From the NCBI GenBank assembly GCA_038046785.1, contig JBBSVM010000004.1, positions 124,001-188,000 on the forward strand: 64,000 bases of DNA, given 5' to 3'. Under the pieces are notes generated by a model. It did no database searches, was not told the DNA's origin, and was given only the letters and a program-made list of their open reading frames with translations. The translations under genes and the position numbers were made by a program. Below, piece after piece: positions 25,555-34,676 of this stretch. The stretch's first letter is position 1; each line of letters opens with the position of its first letter. The stretch is from JAHFTW01 sp038046785 (GTDB lineage: Archaea > Thermoplasmatota > E2 > JACPAO01 > JAHFTW01).

Positions 25555-26961
25555 ATGCGCATCCTCGCTCTCGTTGCCGTGGCCGCCTTGGCTCTTGCCG
25601 GCTGCATGGCCTCCACGGACGATTCCACCTCGACCGACGGCCCTGACCTCACCAACATTCCTTCGGTCAGCCCGACGCGGATTGCCGACCCCGGGACCGA
25701 CTTCAGCGGCGTCGTCGTCACCGACCACGGCGCCCCCGGAATGCACACCATCCGCGCCTTGCACGGCGGCTCCGCGTTCCTGGAACAGGTTGGCTACAAC
25801 GCCCTCACCGACAACATCAACCCGGGCGCCGTCGGCACCGGCTGGGGCGCCGCTGGCCTCTGGCGCACCTACGCCTGCTTTGCACAGTTCGCGGGCACGG
25901 GCGCTATCAGCATCGTGGACATCGCCGACCCGATCGCTCCCGTCGTGCTCAGCACGGTGGACGACCCGCTCGTGAACGGCGACTGCCAGTTCACCGACGA
26001 TGGCAACTACATGCTCGCTGGGGCCTATCTTGCTGGAGCCGAATACCCCGATTTCGGTGAGCAGCCGATTTGCCCGCAAGGCTGCCCGGCCGGCGGCGGC
26101 ATCAACGTCTGGGACGTGCACGACAAATCGAACCCGGTCCACATCCTCTACACCAACACGGGCGAGTACCACACGCTCCAGCTCTACTTCGACCCCATCA
26201 CGAACGCCACCTACGTCATCCAAGCGTACTCGGGCAACATCTACCGTTTCGACCCCAATGTCCCCGCCCTCGGCCTGGTCGCCACGGTGACCCCGATGGA
26301 GCATGACATGTGGCTGGCCCGGCACCCCATCACCGGACAGAGCCTGCTCTATACAGGCTCCGGTGGCGGTTTCATCATCTACGACTTCGCCGACCCGAGC
26401 GACCCGAAGGAAATCGGTCTCTGGAACGCCGAAGAGGGCGCGGAGCAGAACGCTGGCTGGCACCGCCAGGCGAGCGTGGACCAGCTCATCGACGGCATGG
26501 CGGTCGTCGTCGTGGCGGGCGAGGATTGCGGCAAAGGCAACTCCCTCCCCTACTCCACCGTGGACGTAAGCGACCCCACGAACCCGATTACGCTTGGCAC
26601 CTGGTCGGTCCCCGGCAACCCGCGCTCCGACGCCCAGGAGACTCCGGCCCACCTCTGCGAGTTCAGCCCGCACGAGTTCAGCGTCTTCGACGGCTACGTC
26701 GCTGCCGGAAACTACCACGCCGGCACCTGGCTCTTCGACATCGGCAGCGCCGAGCGCGTCCGCAACCCGGTGACCCTTGGCTACCACATCCCTGCCACCG
26801 AGCCGCTCACCGAGGAGCCGGTCTTCGGCGCCCAGGACTTGACCTTCGTCTGGAACCCGTTTGTCTGGGGCAGCTTCTTCGATGAGCGCGGCTACATCAT
26901 TGCCGGTGATTTCTCGAGCGGCATGTATGTTCTCAAGGTTCCCGGCGTCACGCAGGAGTGA
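25555..26961 (+). CDS. LVIVD-repeat surface lipoprotein (paralogue 1)
   Basis: A 468-residue predicted lipoprotein with signal peptide and lipobox ALAGC, Cys17. The body is a beta-propeller built from LVIVD-type blades: ISIVDIADPIAPVVLSTV, INVWDVHDKSNPVHIL, FIIYDFADPSDPKEIGLW, STVDVSDPTNPITLGTW, each with the xxDxxDPxxP turn. Such proteins sit on the outer surface and probably bind proteins or glycans. ATG 25555 is 28 nt past a CTAAG box. It overlaps the next gene by 4 nt (GTGA). Two paralogues occur at 41847 and 56439. Confidence 0.85.
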   Translation: MRILALVAVAALALAGCMASTDDSTSTDGPDLTNIPSVSPTRIADPGTDFSGVVVTDHGAPGMHTIRALHGGSAFLEQVGYNALTDNINPGAVGTGWGAAGLWRTYACFAQFAGTGAISIVDIADPIAPVVLSTVDDPLVNGDCQFTDDGNYMLAGAYLAGAEYPDFGEQPICPQGCPAGGGINVWDVHDKSNPVHILYTNTGEYHTLQLYFDPITNATYVIQAYSGNIYRFDPNVPALGLVATVTPMEHDMWLARHPITGQSLLYTGSGGGFIIYDFADPSDPKEIGLWNAEEGAEQNAGWHRQASVDQLIDGMAVVVVAGEDCGKGNSLPYSTVDVSDPTNPITLGTWSVPGNPRSDAQETPAHLCEFSPHEFSVFDGYVAAGNYHAGTWLFDIGSAERVRNPVTLGYHIPATEPLTEEPVFGAQDLTFVWNPFVWGSFFDERGYIIAGDFSSGMYVLKVPGVTQE

Positions 26962-27176
26962 ACCACCTGTTCTGGGTCGCCCTTGTCCTTTCGGTCATCC
27001 TCTGGTTTGCTGCTGACTGGGTCGGCGGACTGTTCATCCAGGACGAGTTGGCGCTCTTCGTCTTCACCTTCGCTGTCGCGACCACGGGCGGAGGGCTTCT
27101 CATGCTGATGTTCCGGCTGCGCGCCCTCCGTTCGGGACGCTACGAGAAAGCGCGCTGGGGCGTCCGCAAACGGTGA
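26958..27176 (+). CDS. Small two-helix membrane protein
   Basis: A 72-residue protein with two hydrophobic segments, about 4-25 (LFWVALVLSVILWFAADWV) and 31-53 (LALFVFTFAVATTGGGLLML), and a basic C-terminus (RLRALRSGRYEKARWGVRKR) expected on the cytosolic side. GTG 26958 overlaps the LVIVD stop as GTGA, so translation is coupled to the lipoprotein. Unknown function; perhaps a membrane partner of that lipoprotein. Confidence 0.6.
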   Translation: MNHLFWVALVLSVILWFAADWVGGLFIQDELALFVFTFAVATTGGGLLMLMFRLRALRSGRYEKARWGVRKR

Positions 27177-27209
27177 CAACACAACCCGGCCAAAAGTGAG
27201 CCCTCCGGG

Positions 27210-27271
27210 TCGCAGATTCCGCAGATTGCTCAGATTCGGACCAGCATCTGCGAAATCTGAGCAATCTGCGA
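27210..27271. repeat. Family 1 palindromic element (CGCAGAT/CTCAGAT type)
   Basis: TCGCAGATTCCGCAGATTGC then CTCAGATTC on the left; CATCTGCGAAATCTGAGCAA then TCTGCGA on the right. The unusual CTCAGAT step is matched by CTGAG on the other arm. Between two convergent genes. Confidence 0.8.
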
Positions 27272-28507
27272 CTACTCGTCGGAGTCCTGCAGAGGAAGCG
27301 GCGTCCGCTCCACTTCAAGCCGGGTCGACGTCGGGTGGACTTCGCTGAGCCACGCGGTGACGCCAAGCGCCTCCAACGCGCCCTCCTCTGCGGCCAGTTC
27401 CTCGGCGACCCAGGGAGCGGTCTCGACGCGGCCGCCGTTCACGAAGACCCATTCGGCGGGCACCTCGAAGTCGTTGCGCAGCATCTCCGCCACTTCGCCC
27501 GCGTCGCCCCCGGCGTTGGGCTGAAGGATGCCGAAGACGAGCGTGCCCTCCTCGGTCTGCTCCTCGAAGGGGCGCTGGATGTTCGTGGCGCGCCGCTTGA
27601 AGCGCTGCATGAGCTGGATGGCGTCCTTGAAGGGGCTGCTGCAGAAATGGACTGAAAACGGCGCGCGGCCGGGGCGGCTTGCGCGTGGCGATGCGGGGCG
27701 CGCTTTCCAGGCCGCCAGAATCTCGAGGGCGGTATCGCGGCTGCCGGCAACGCTCTGCGTCTCGTCATTGGCGGGCTGGTAGCCGAACCGTTTCAGGGCG
27801 ACGATGTTTGGTTCGCTGAACTCCAACTCGTTGAAGTTGAGGCCGTGCGCGCCGACGCTTTCGAGGTAGTCGGCGAGTGCGAGAATCGCCTGCGCCTTGC
27901 CGGGAATGCAGGGAATCTCGATGGTGGTGGTGAGGCCGACGCGAATCGCCTCCGCGATGGCGGCGTGGTGCCAGGACTCCGGCATTCGTTCGTAGTCGCG
28001 CACCTCGGGGTGGAAGCGCATCTCGTCGAGGCCCGCGAGCTTCAGTTTCTCGATCCACTTCAGGTCGAAGGCGCAGCTGGTGTAGAGATGAATGTGGAAA
28101 CTCGGACCGTAGCGCGCCTTGAGCGCCTTGCAGACCTGCTCCACGCGCTCCGGTTTCACCATTGGGTCGCCGCCGGTGATTCCGGCGCCTTTCGCGCTGA
28201 TGAGGTCACATTCGTCGAAGAGGTCTTTCCAATGCTCGGAGACGGGCTGGCCGTCGCGCGGCGGGTGGATGGCGCGCTCGTTGGCGAACATGACGTCGCG
28301 GTACATCTTCTCGCGCGACACGGGGCAGTAGAAGCACTCCTTGTCGCACATCCCCGTCACGAAAAGGACGAGCTTGGCGCCCTCGCGGCACTGGATGCAG
28401 CCCATGGGCAGGGCGCCGAGGTGGCGGCTGCCCGCGTACTTCTCGCCCAGGCCGTGCTCGGCAAGCGGCTTCTGCGCCAAGCTGGGTCCGCCAAGCGGGT
28501 GGGCCAC
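27272..28507 (-). CDS. Radical SAM protein (COG2108-like archaeal family)
   Basis: A 411-residue radical S-adenosylmethionine enzyme of unknown reaction. It has a CIQC pair near residue 37, then the SAM/4Fe-4S motif in TGMCDKECFYCPVSREK (CxxxCxxC), the GGDP motif (AGITGGDPM) and a TIM-barrel pattern (FHIHLYTSCAF, EMRFHPEVRDYE). The C-terminal third carries KRRATNIQRPFEEQTEEG and a small alpha/beta domain. Start GTG 28507 is 27 nt past TTGTAG at 28529-28534. A family 1 element marks its 3-prime end. Confidence 0.85.
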   Translation of the reverse strand: MAHPLGGPSLAQKPLAEHGLGEKYAGSRHLGALPMGCIQCREGAKLVLFVTGMCDKECFYCPVSREKMYRDVMFANERAIHPPRDGQPVSEHWKDLFDECDLISAKGAGITGGDPMVKPERVEQVCKALKARYGPSFHIHLYTSCAFDLKWIEKLKLAGLDEMRFHPEVRDYERMPESWHHAAIAEAIRVGLTTTIEIPCIPGKAQAILALADYLESVGAHGLNFNELEFSEPNIVALKRFGYQPANDETQSVAGSRDTALEILAAWKARPASPRASRPGRAPFSVHFCSSPFKDAIQLMQRFKRRATNIQRPFEEQTEEGTLVFGILQPNAGGDAGEVAEMLRNDFEVPAEWVFVNGGRVETAPWVAEELAAEEGALEALGVTAWLSEVHPTSTRLEVERTPLPLQDSDE

Positions 28508-28539
28508 GGACCCTCCCGGTTGTTGGCGCTACAAGAGGC

Positions 28540-30612
28540 TTACGGGATGGCGGTCAGCGGCAGCGGGCTGTAGTTCGCGAGCGGGGCGCCGGGCAGTTCG
28601 AGGCCAAGCTGGTGAATGTCCAAGCTCAGAGCGGTGAGGCCGAACGGGTCGGTCGCCTCCGCGACCTGCACGCCGCGCACTTCAAGGCGGAGGGTGCTGT
28701 CGGCGCGCAGGACGACCTCGGTGGGCCGCAGCGGGATGCTCCACTCCATGCGGGTTCCAGGGACGATGGGCGTGTAGGTGGTGTGGTCCTCGTTGTGGGC
28801 GAGGTTGAGCTGGCCCCAGGTGACGAGGCGCTCGTTGACGTAGAGGTAGGCGCCAAGGTAGGCGTTGGTCCCGGTGAGACTCCCTTCAAGGGCGACGCGG
28901 CCGACGCCGGCGAGGCTGACGTCGCGCGTCAACGTCCCGGTGAATGTGAGAAGGCTCTCGGGGCCGGGGACCTGGTCGAGAACGATTGCGGCGCCGCTCG
29001 CGGCACCACTGTGGTCGAGGGCGAGCGTGACGGGGCTTCCCGAGCCGTCGCCTTCCACAAGAGTGCCGACATCGAGGTCGGCGCCGAAAACGACGAGGCG
29101 GTCATGGCCGGCGGTCGGCGGCCACTCGTTCGCAAGACGCTGCGTTGCACGGTCCACGACGATGGCTGACTTCGGGAGATTCTCCAGGCCGATGGCGTCG
29201 CCCTTCAGGTACTGTTCCAGCCAGGCGAGCATGAGTGCCTCGGTGTCCATTCGGGGCGGGTGCTGGTGCAGCCAGTGACCAAACAGGCCAAGCTTCGGGG
29301 CGGTGAGTTCGTTGAACCAGCCGGGAATCATGTTGCCCTTGACGTTGGCGTCCTCGAAGCCCTGCGTGTAGAGCACGGCGGCGGTGACGTCGCCGGCACG
29401 GAGTTTGAAGTTGCGTTCCGCGTAGAACGGACCGTAGGTAGCGCGCGGGTCGTTGCTGCGGGTCACCAGCAGCGGGTCGCAGAGGCCGTTCGCTGCGTTG
29501 TTGGCCAACTGCGCGGGGTCAGTGCGAGGCGGGTTCTCCGGCGAGGTTCCTGCCGCTCCCGTGGTGCCCTCGGTGAGGACTTGGTAGGCAACCGGGCTCA
29601 GGCTTGATTCGCCGTTGGGGACGCCGCCGTAGTGCCAATCCTCGTAGGCGTTGATGACAGGGGCGACGCTGATGATGGCCTTGAGTGCGGGTGGGGCCTG
29701 GACTGCCGCTTCGACGGGGGTGGTGCCGACGTAGCTCTGGCCGTAGAAGCCGACGTTGCCGTCGCTCCAGGGTTGGCTCGCCACCCATTCGACAAGGGCC
29801 AGCTGGTCGCGCTGCTCGTTGATGCCCCAGACTTCGACGCAGCCGCCGGAGTCGCCGAAGCCGCGCACGTCGGCGGCCACCATGGCGTAGCCGCGCTTGG
29901 CCCAGTCCTGCACGACGTAGGTCCAGTCGGCGGGGGTGGCGCGCACGCCGTCGTCGTTGTAGGGCGACGAGACGATGACGGCGGGCCAGCGTCCGCCGCC
30001 GGTGGGGAGCGTGGTTTCAGTGCGAAGCAGCGTGCCATCGAAGCTGGAGATGAACTCCGTCTTCGTCGGTTCAAGGCCGAGAATGGGCGGGTCGAGGAGG
30101 CTCAAGTCGAGCTGAGCGACCAGGCCATCGAGCGGGCGGGTCAGAACCTCGATGCGCAGGTCGGCGGTGCCGGAGCCGCCGAAGTTGACGTTCCAGAACG
30201 CGCCCGGAGCGTCCACGGCGGCGAGGCCGGAACAAGAGACAGGGCTGGTCCACCCGGTCGAGAAATCTTCCACGGTGGGGTTGTTGCAGCGGCGCCGGCC
30301 GGTCTCCTGATGGCTCATGCTGACGCTGGCACCATCGACGCCTTCGGCGACGGCGCGCACCATCGTCGCGCCGGCAGGAATCTTGACGGCGGTGCTGAAG
30401 GGGAGCGCTTGCGGGCCGAAGCGGAAGAAGATGCCGTCGGAGGCGGGCTCCTGGGTGGCGCCGGAGGGAATCTCAAGGCCTTCCAGCATCGGCGCGGCCT
30501 CGGGCGGCGTGCTCTGGGCGCAGCCGGAGAGGAGGGCGAACGTCGCCAAGCAGACGGAGAGGGTTGCGGCAAGCTTCACGCCGCTCGCAGCCGGGGACTG
30601 GGGGAAAGCCAT
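28540..30612 (-). CDS. CocE/NonD-family (X-Pro dipeptidyl-peptidase-like) lipoprotein
   Basis: A 690-residue predicted secreted hydrolase. Signal peptide ends in the lipobox LLSGC, Cys31. A short beta domain of about 45-180 precedes an alpha/beta-hydrolase: nucleophile Ser in GFYGQSYVG, DVRGFGDSGG oxyanion region, Asp in TQGFEDANV and His in LFGHWLHQHPP. The C-terminal beta-sandwich (PLRPTEVVLRADSTLRLEVR) is the X-Pro peptidase C-terminal domain. Likely cleaves peptides or esters outside the cell. ATG 30612 gives a clean signal peptide. It lies 25 nt after the small zinc-ribbon gene. Confidence 0.88.
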   Translation of the reverse strand: MAFPQSPAASGVKLAATLSVCLATFALLSGCAQSTPPEAAPMLEGLEIPSGATQEPASDGIFFRFGPQALPFSTAVKIPAGATMVRAVAEGVDGASVSMSHQETGRRRCNNPTVEDFSTGWTSPVSCSGLAAVDAPGAFWNVNFGGSGTADLRIEVLTRPLDGLVAQLDLSLLDPPILGLEPTKTEFISSFDGTLLRTETTLPTGGGRWPAVIVSSPYNDDGVRATPADWTYVVQDWAKRGYAMVAADVRGFGDSGGCVEVWGINEQRDQLALVEWVASQPWSDGNVGFYGQSYVGTTPVEAAVQAPPALKAIISVAPVINAYEDWHYGGVPNGESSLSPVAYQVLTEGTTGAAGTSPENPPRTDPAQLANNAANGLCDPLLVTRSNDPRATYGPFYAERNFKLRAGDVTAAVLYTQGFEDANVKGNMIPGWFNELTAPKLGLFGHWLHQHPPRMDTEALMLAWLEQYLKGDAIGLENLPKSAIVVDRATQRLANEWPPTAGHDRLVVFGADLDVGTLVEGDGSGSPVTLALDHSGAASGAAIVLDQVPGPESLLTFTGTLTRDVSLAGVGRVALEGSLTGTNAYLGAYLYVNERLVTWGQLNLAHNEDHTTYTPIVPGTRMEWSIPLRPTEVVLRADSTLRLEVRGVQVAEATDPFGLTALSLDIHQLGLELPGAPLANYSPLPLTAIP

Positions 30613-30637
30613 TGTGGCGAACGAGGACTCGAACGGC

Positions 30638-30874
30638 TCAGCGCACCCATTCGACGCCGACCGGGATGGGTTCGCCCAGGATTTCGCCGAGGCTTGCAAG
30701 GGTGGGGGTGGCGGCCCACTCGCTGACGGTGAAGTTGGAGGGGGCGGCTTCGCGGCGGCCGTGCTCGGGGCAGGAGTAGTGCTCGAGGACGAGGCCGTGG
30801 TGGATGGAGACGGTGCGGGCCACTTCGAGGCCGCACACGGGGCAGGAGCCGATGGTCAGGGTCATCTTGGCCAT
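30638..30874 (-). CDS. Small zinc-ribbon protein
   Basis: A 78-residue protein with GSCPVCGLEVA near residue 9 and HYSCPEHGRRE near 33, a CxxC...CxxH arrangement suited to one zinc. The rest is hydrophilic with EWAATPTLASLGEILGEP. No known family name recognised. ATG 30874 is 27 nt past GAATACCC at 30894-30901; an in-frame GTG at 30883 is the alternative. It sits just upstream of the CocE-like gene and may be co-transcribed. Confidence 0.6.
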   Translation of the reverse strand: MAKMTLTIGSCPVCGLEVARTVSIHHGLVLEHYSCPEHGRREAAPSNFTVSEWAATPTLASLGEILGEPIPVGVEWVR

Positions 30875-30959
30875 GGATTCCACAAGACGAGGTGGGTATT
30901 CGGCTGCTTGGAGGGGTGGAGTGAAACCACCTTTTCCCTTCGAAGATTGCCGAATCGAC

Positions 30960-31310
30960 CTAGCGCCAGGTCGTGTAGCGATCCATGATGGCGAGCAGCT
31001 TCTGCTGCGTCGCGGGGTCGACGATCTTCTCCTTCACCTTGTCGTTGAGGAAGACGCGCGCCTCGACGACAGAGTCGCGCGAGCCCTTCGCCCAGAGCGT
31101 CTGGATGAGGGCGGACTGCTGCTCGGGCGCCACGGGGGTGCCCTTGAGGAAGTCCTCCATTTCGTAGCGGAAGAAGTTCGCCTTCGACTGGTCCAGCATC
31201 TTCTCACGCTGCCGCGATTCGCGGTTGTTGCGGTTGGTCTGGTTGTGCTTCGGCGGCCGAGGAGCTCCTACGATTCCGGGAAGCTTCGGCGGTCGAAGAC
31301 GGCGTGCCAC
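30960..31310 (-). CDS. Small basic protein of unknown function
   Basis: A 116-residue protein. The first 35 residues are very basic and Pro/Asn-rich (RRLRPPKLPG, KHNQTNRNNRESRQRE), possibly disordered and nucleic-acid binding; residues 40-116 look helical (FFRYEMEDFLKG, VVEARVFLNDKVKEKIVD). Not recognised. GTG 31310 is 24-29 nt from TATAAA at 31334-31339, strongly supporting the start. It is divergent from ahcY and shares that TATA element. Confidence 0.6.
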   Translation of the reverse strand: MARRLRPPKLPGIVGAPRPPKHNQTNRNNRESRQREKMLDQSKANFFRYEMEDFLKGTPVAPEQQSALIQTLWAKGSRDSVVEARVFLNDKVKEKIVDPATQQKLLAIMDRYTTWR

Positions 31311-31333
31311 AGTGTCCCCTTATCCGTCGCGGT

Positions 31334-31339
31334 ATAAAG
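31334..31339. promoter_or_regulatory. Bidirectional TATA element, ahcY / basic protein
   Basis: TATAAA (TTTATA on the minus strand) lies 24 nt from GTG 31310 and about 41 nt from GTG 31380. A separate CCCCTTATCC is at 31317-31325. Confidence 0.55.
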
Positions 31340-31379
31340 CCGGTCCCTTGGAAATGCGGCCTGCAACCCGCACCCTCTT

Positions 31380-32678
31380 GTGGCGGTGGCGCATGCGAGC
31401 GCTGTGCCCAAAGCCGCAACGAAACGCGCCCCCGCCGCGAAGCCGGAGCTTGTCGAGGAGGGTGTGCGCCGCATCGCCTGGGCGCGCGACCACATGGATG
31501 TGCTCGCCGCGATTCGCAGCCGGTTCGAGGAGGAGCAACCGTTCGAGGGGCTGCGCATCGGCATGGCGCTCCACGTCGAGGCGAAGACTGCCAACCTGGC
31601 CCTCGCTCTTGCCGCGGGCGGCGCCGACGTTCGCCTGGCGGGCTGCAATCCCGAATCGACCGACGACCGCGTCGTCGCCGCCTTGAACGAACACCACGGC
31701 CTTGCGACGCAGGCCAAGAAAGGCCAGACGAACGCGGAGTACTATGCTGCGTTGAACTGGGTTCTCGACCACAAGCCGCACTTCGTCATCGATGACGGTG
31801 GCGATCTGGGCTTTCTCATCCACACCAAGCGGCGCGAGCTGCTCAAGGAGCTCAAAGGGGGCGCCGAGGAGACGACGACCGGCGTTCTGCGCTTCAAGGC
31901 GATGGCCTCCGAGGGCAAACTCAAGGTGCCCATCCTCAACGTCAACGACGCGCAGATGAAGCACCTTTTCGACAACCGGTACGGCACCGGCCAGTCCACG
32001 TTTGATGGCCTCTTCCACGCCACCAACCTCCTGATTGCGGGCAAGAACGTCGTCGTCGCCGGCTACGGCTGGTGCGGACGCGGCATCGCAACACGCGCCA
32101 AGGGTCTCGGCGCCACCGTCACCGTCACCGAGATTGACCCCGTGAAGGCCATCGAAGCGCGGCTCGATGGCCACCAGGTCGCCCCGATGCTGGAGGCGTG
32201 CAAGAAGGCGGACTTCATCGTCACTGCGACCGGCTGCCTCGACGTTGTCGCGGCGCCGCACATCGCCCACCTCAAGGACGGCGTCGTGCTCGCCAACGCG
32301 GGCCACTTCAACAACGAAATCTCGCTTCCCGCTCTCAAGAAGGCGGCCAAGAAGACCAGCACGGTGCGCGAAGGAGTCACCGAGTTCCTAATGAAGGACG
32401 GTCGCCGCGTCCACCTGCTCTCGGATGGGCGCCTCGTGAACCTTGCCAGCGGCCAGGGCCACCCCGTCGAAATCATGGACATGAGCTTCGCCATCCAGGC
32501 GCTCGGCATGGAGCACATCGTGCAGAACCACAAGACGATGAAGCCGGGCGTGCACGACATTCCCGCCGCCATTGATGCCGAGGTCGCCAAGCTGCGCCTC
32601 GCAACCTGGGGCCTGGCCGTGGACACGCTCACGAAGGAGCAGAACGCGTACCTCTCGACCTGGGAGCACGGGACGTGA
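31380..32678 (+). CDS. ahcY: Adenosylhomocysteinase
   Basis: Hydrolyses S-adenosylhomocysteine to homocysteine and adenosine, relieving inhibition of methyltransferases. The 432-residue protein has MALHVEAKTANLA, the NESTDD-like CNPESTDDRVVAAL, the active-site NVNDAQMKHLFDNRYGTGQS, the NAD fold VVVAGYGWCGRGIA, and the C-terminal NHKTMKPGVHDIP. The family's usual final K-Y pair is replaced by a short WEHGT end. Start is GTG 31380; GTG 31386 and 31404 are alternatives. It is followed by a PfkB kinase, perhaps for the adenosine released. Confidence 0.95.
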   Translation: MAVAHASAVPKAATKRAPAAKPELVEEGVRRIAWARDHMDVLAAIRSRFEEEQPFEGLRIGMALHVEAKTANLALALAAGGADVRLAGCNPESTDDRVVAALNEHHGLATQAKKGQTNAEYYAALNWVLDHKPHFVIDDGGDLGFLIHTKRRELLKELKGGAEETTTGVLRFKAMASEGKLKVPILNVNDAQMKHLFDNRYGTGQSTFDGLFHATNLLIAGKNVVVAGYGWCGRGIATRAKGLGATVTVTEIDPVKAIEARLDGHQVAPMLEACKKADFIVTATGCLDVVAAPHIAHLKDGVVLANAGHFNNEISLPALKKAAKKTSTVREGVTEFLMKDGRRVHLLSDGRLVNLASGQGHPVEIMDMSFAIQALGMEHIVQNHKTMKPGVHDIPAAIDAEVAKLRLATWGLAVDTLTKEQNAYLSTWEHGT

Positions 32679-32684
32679 ACGCCG

Positions 32685-32753
32685 ACCAAACCGCAGATGA
32701 CGCAGATTGCGCAGATGTTCCACCATCTGCGGCATCTGCGAAATCTGCGGTTC
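32685..32753. repeat. Family 1 palindromic element (CGCAGAT type)
   Basis: CCAAACCGCAGATGACGCAG and TTGCGCAGATG on the left; CATCTGCGGCATCTGCGAAA then TCTGCGGTTCG on the right. Lies between ahcY and the PfkB kinase gene on the same strand. Confidence 0.85.
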
Positions 32754-32769
32754 GTCGGAGGCAGGCGTG

Positions 32770-33690
32770 ATGTCTAAACCACCCTTCCTGGCCGTCTGCG
32801 GCCACACCAACCTCGACATCCACCTCGTCGTCAAGGAGTTGCCCAAGGCGGGTCAGAGCGCCCCCGTCGTGGAGCGTCGCACGCTGTGGGGGGGAACTGC
32901 AGCCAACATCGCCCGCCATGCGGGAGGGCTCGGCGTCCCGACTCGATTGTGGAGCCGCGTCGGCGACGATTTCCCCGCCACATGGCGCAAGGCGCTTGGG
33001 GCCGACGGCGTGGACCTCAGTAAGCTTGACGTCGTTCCTGGCGCGCAGACTCCGACCTGCTTCATCTTCACCGACCTGCTCGAGCGACAAGCCTACGCGA
33101 TGGACCAGGGGCCGATGGAGCGCATGGCGGAATCGCCCCCAACGGAGGCGCTGCTGGACGGAATGGCCCGGGGCAGTTGGCTGCACCTTGCCACCGGCGA
33201 CCCATTGGCCTACGCCCTCGTCGCCGCCGCAGCCGTGGAACGGGGCCTCCGCATTGCGCTCGACCCGGGCCAGGAACTACGCTACAAGTACGATGCGCGC
33301 AGCCTGAAGGGATTGCTGGAGCTCGCCGACCTGCTGTTCCTCAACGAAGAGGAGCTGCGCACCGCCTGCGACCTCCTCGAGTGCACCGAACCCGAAGAGC
33401 TTCTGTTGCACGTTCCGGCCCTCATCGTCACACGCGCCGAACGCGGAGCGAGCCTCTACCGCGACGGCCACCCGTCCGTGCACCAGCCTGCCTTTCCGGT
33501 GCGCGTCCTGGACCCGACGGGAGCGGGCGACGCGCTGCGTTCTGGATTCTTTGCAGCACTTCATGCCGGACGGCCGTTCGAGGAGGCGCTCCGTTGGGGA
33601 CAGGCGGCTGCCGCGACCGTCGTGCAACACCCTGGAGCACAAGAGCGTGTCCTGCATCGCTCGGACCTGGACCGACTTGTTGTGCCGTGA
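32770..33690 (+). CDS. PfkB-family carbohydrate/nucleoside kinase
   Basis: A 306-residue ribokinase-fold enzyme. N-terminal GHTNLDIHLVV and GGTAANIARHAGGLG form the substrate-binding GG motif; the C-terminal LDPTGAGDALRSGFFAA contains the catalytic Asp and anion hole (DTxGAGD). Substrate cannot be told from sequence; ribose, adenosine or another sugar are options. The position after ahcY makes a nucleoside kinase attractive, but this is inference. ATG 32770; in-frame GTG 32767 is adjacent. Confidence 0.88.
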   Translation: MSKPPFLAVCGHTNLDIHLVVKELPKAGQSAPVVERRTLWGGTAANIARHAGGLGVPTRLWSRVGDDFPATWRKALGADGVDLSKLDVVPGAQTPTCFIFTDLLERQAYAMDQGPMERMAESPPTEALLDGMARGSWLHLATGDPLAYALVAAAAVERGLRIALDPGQELRYKYDARSLKGLLELADLLFLNEEELRTACDLLECTEPEELLLHVPALIVTRAERGASLYRDGHPSVHQPAFPVRVLDPTGAGDALRSGFFAALHAGRPFEEALRWGQAAAATVVQHPGAQERVLHRSDLDRLVVP

Positions 33691-33791
33691 GGACAACCAA
33701 CGGCCGAGATTCGCCCTCCAACACGCTTTTCAAAGACGGCCGCCATGAGTCGCAGACCTGGGGCGCGCACGCGCCGCCGGGGTAGGGCTCC

Positions 33792-34676
33792 ATGTCCAGC
33801 GTTCAGGTCCGCGGTCTCTCCAAACGCATGGGGGGAAAAGACGTCCTTGGAAACGTCAACCTCACCGTTGCATCGGGCGACATCGTCTCCATCATCGGTC
33901 CTTCCGGCTGCGGCAAGACGACGCTGCTGCGCTCCATCCTGGGCGAACTGCGCCCCGATGAGGGGCAGATTCTCATCGATGGCGAAGACGTCACGCACCA
34001 GCGCGTCGAGAAGCGCCGCGTCGCCATCGTCTACCAGGACTACGCCCTGTTCCCGCACATGACGGTGGCGGAGAACGTTGGGTACGGGTTGCGTGTGCGC
34101 AAATGGGATGCCGCTCGCATCGAACGCAAAGTGAGCGAGCTTCTCGAGCTGGTTCACTTGACGCCCCAGCGCGACCAGTTCCCCGCCAGCCTTTCGGGCG
34201 GGCAGGCGCAACGCGTCGCCCTGGCGCGCGCCCTCGCCATCGAACCGCGCGTCCTGCTGCTCGACGAGGCGTTCACCGCCCTCGACACCGTGACGCGCAC
34301 CGAATTGGTCAACCAGGTGCGCGACATCATCAAACGCTTCAAGGTCACCACCATCCTGGTGACACACGACCAGGAGGAGGCGTTCCTGTTCGCCCGCAAC
34401 GTCGTCGTCCTCAACCAGGGAAAGGTCGTCGTGGCGGGCCCGCCCGAAGCGGTGATGAAGCATCCCAACACGTTCGTGCAGGACTTCGTCAAGATGTTGC
34501 TGTTCCAGCGCACCACCGTGAAGAAGGACGAAGCGGGGCGGCTCTTCGCTCAGACGCAAAGCGGCGCCCGCATCCCCCTCGCGCTCACCGGTGTCCAGGC
34601 GGGCGACGAAGTGCATGTCATGGTTAAGAAGGGCCCCGATCGGGAATCCGTTGAGGTGAGGCCGATTGGTCGCTAG
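33792..34676 (+). CDS. ABC importer ATP-binding protein (molybdate/tungstate/sulfate type)
   Basis: A 294-residue ATPase energising uptake with the two genes that follow. Walker A GPSGCGKTT near 37-45, Q-loop YQDYALFPHMTV, signature LSGGQAQRVALARAL, Walker B VLLLDEAFTALD and switch VTHDQEEAF are all intact. The C-terminal 60 residues are a small regulatory beta domain (TGVQAGDEVHVMVKKG). Permease signatures point to the ModABC/WtpABC/CysT group. The following substrate-binding protein gene starts inside its 3-prime end. Upstream 33691-33791 holds a 13-codon open frame at 33745-33786 that may be chance. Confidence 0.92.
   Translation: MSSVQVRGLSKRMGGKDVLGNVNLTVASGDIVSIIGPSGCGKTTLLRSILGELRPDEGQILIDGEDVTHQRVEKRRVAIVYQDYALFPHMTVAENVGYGLRVRKWDAARIERKVSELLELVHLTPQRDQFPASLSGGQAQRVALARALAIEPRVLLLDEAFTALDTVTRTELVNQVRDIIKRFKVTTILVTHDQEEAFLFARNVVVLNQGKVVVAGPPEAVMKHPNTFVQDFVKMLLFQRTTVKKDEAGRLFAQTQSGARIPLALTGVQAGDEVHVMVKKGPDRESVEVRPIGR

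Noticed and set aside
33745..33786. 13-codon leader peptide before the ABC importer
   Set aside because: ATG to TAG frame is Arg-rich, but has no ribosome-site support, attenuator or conservation evidence; kept only as a remark.
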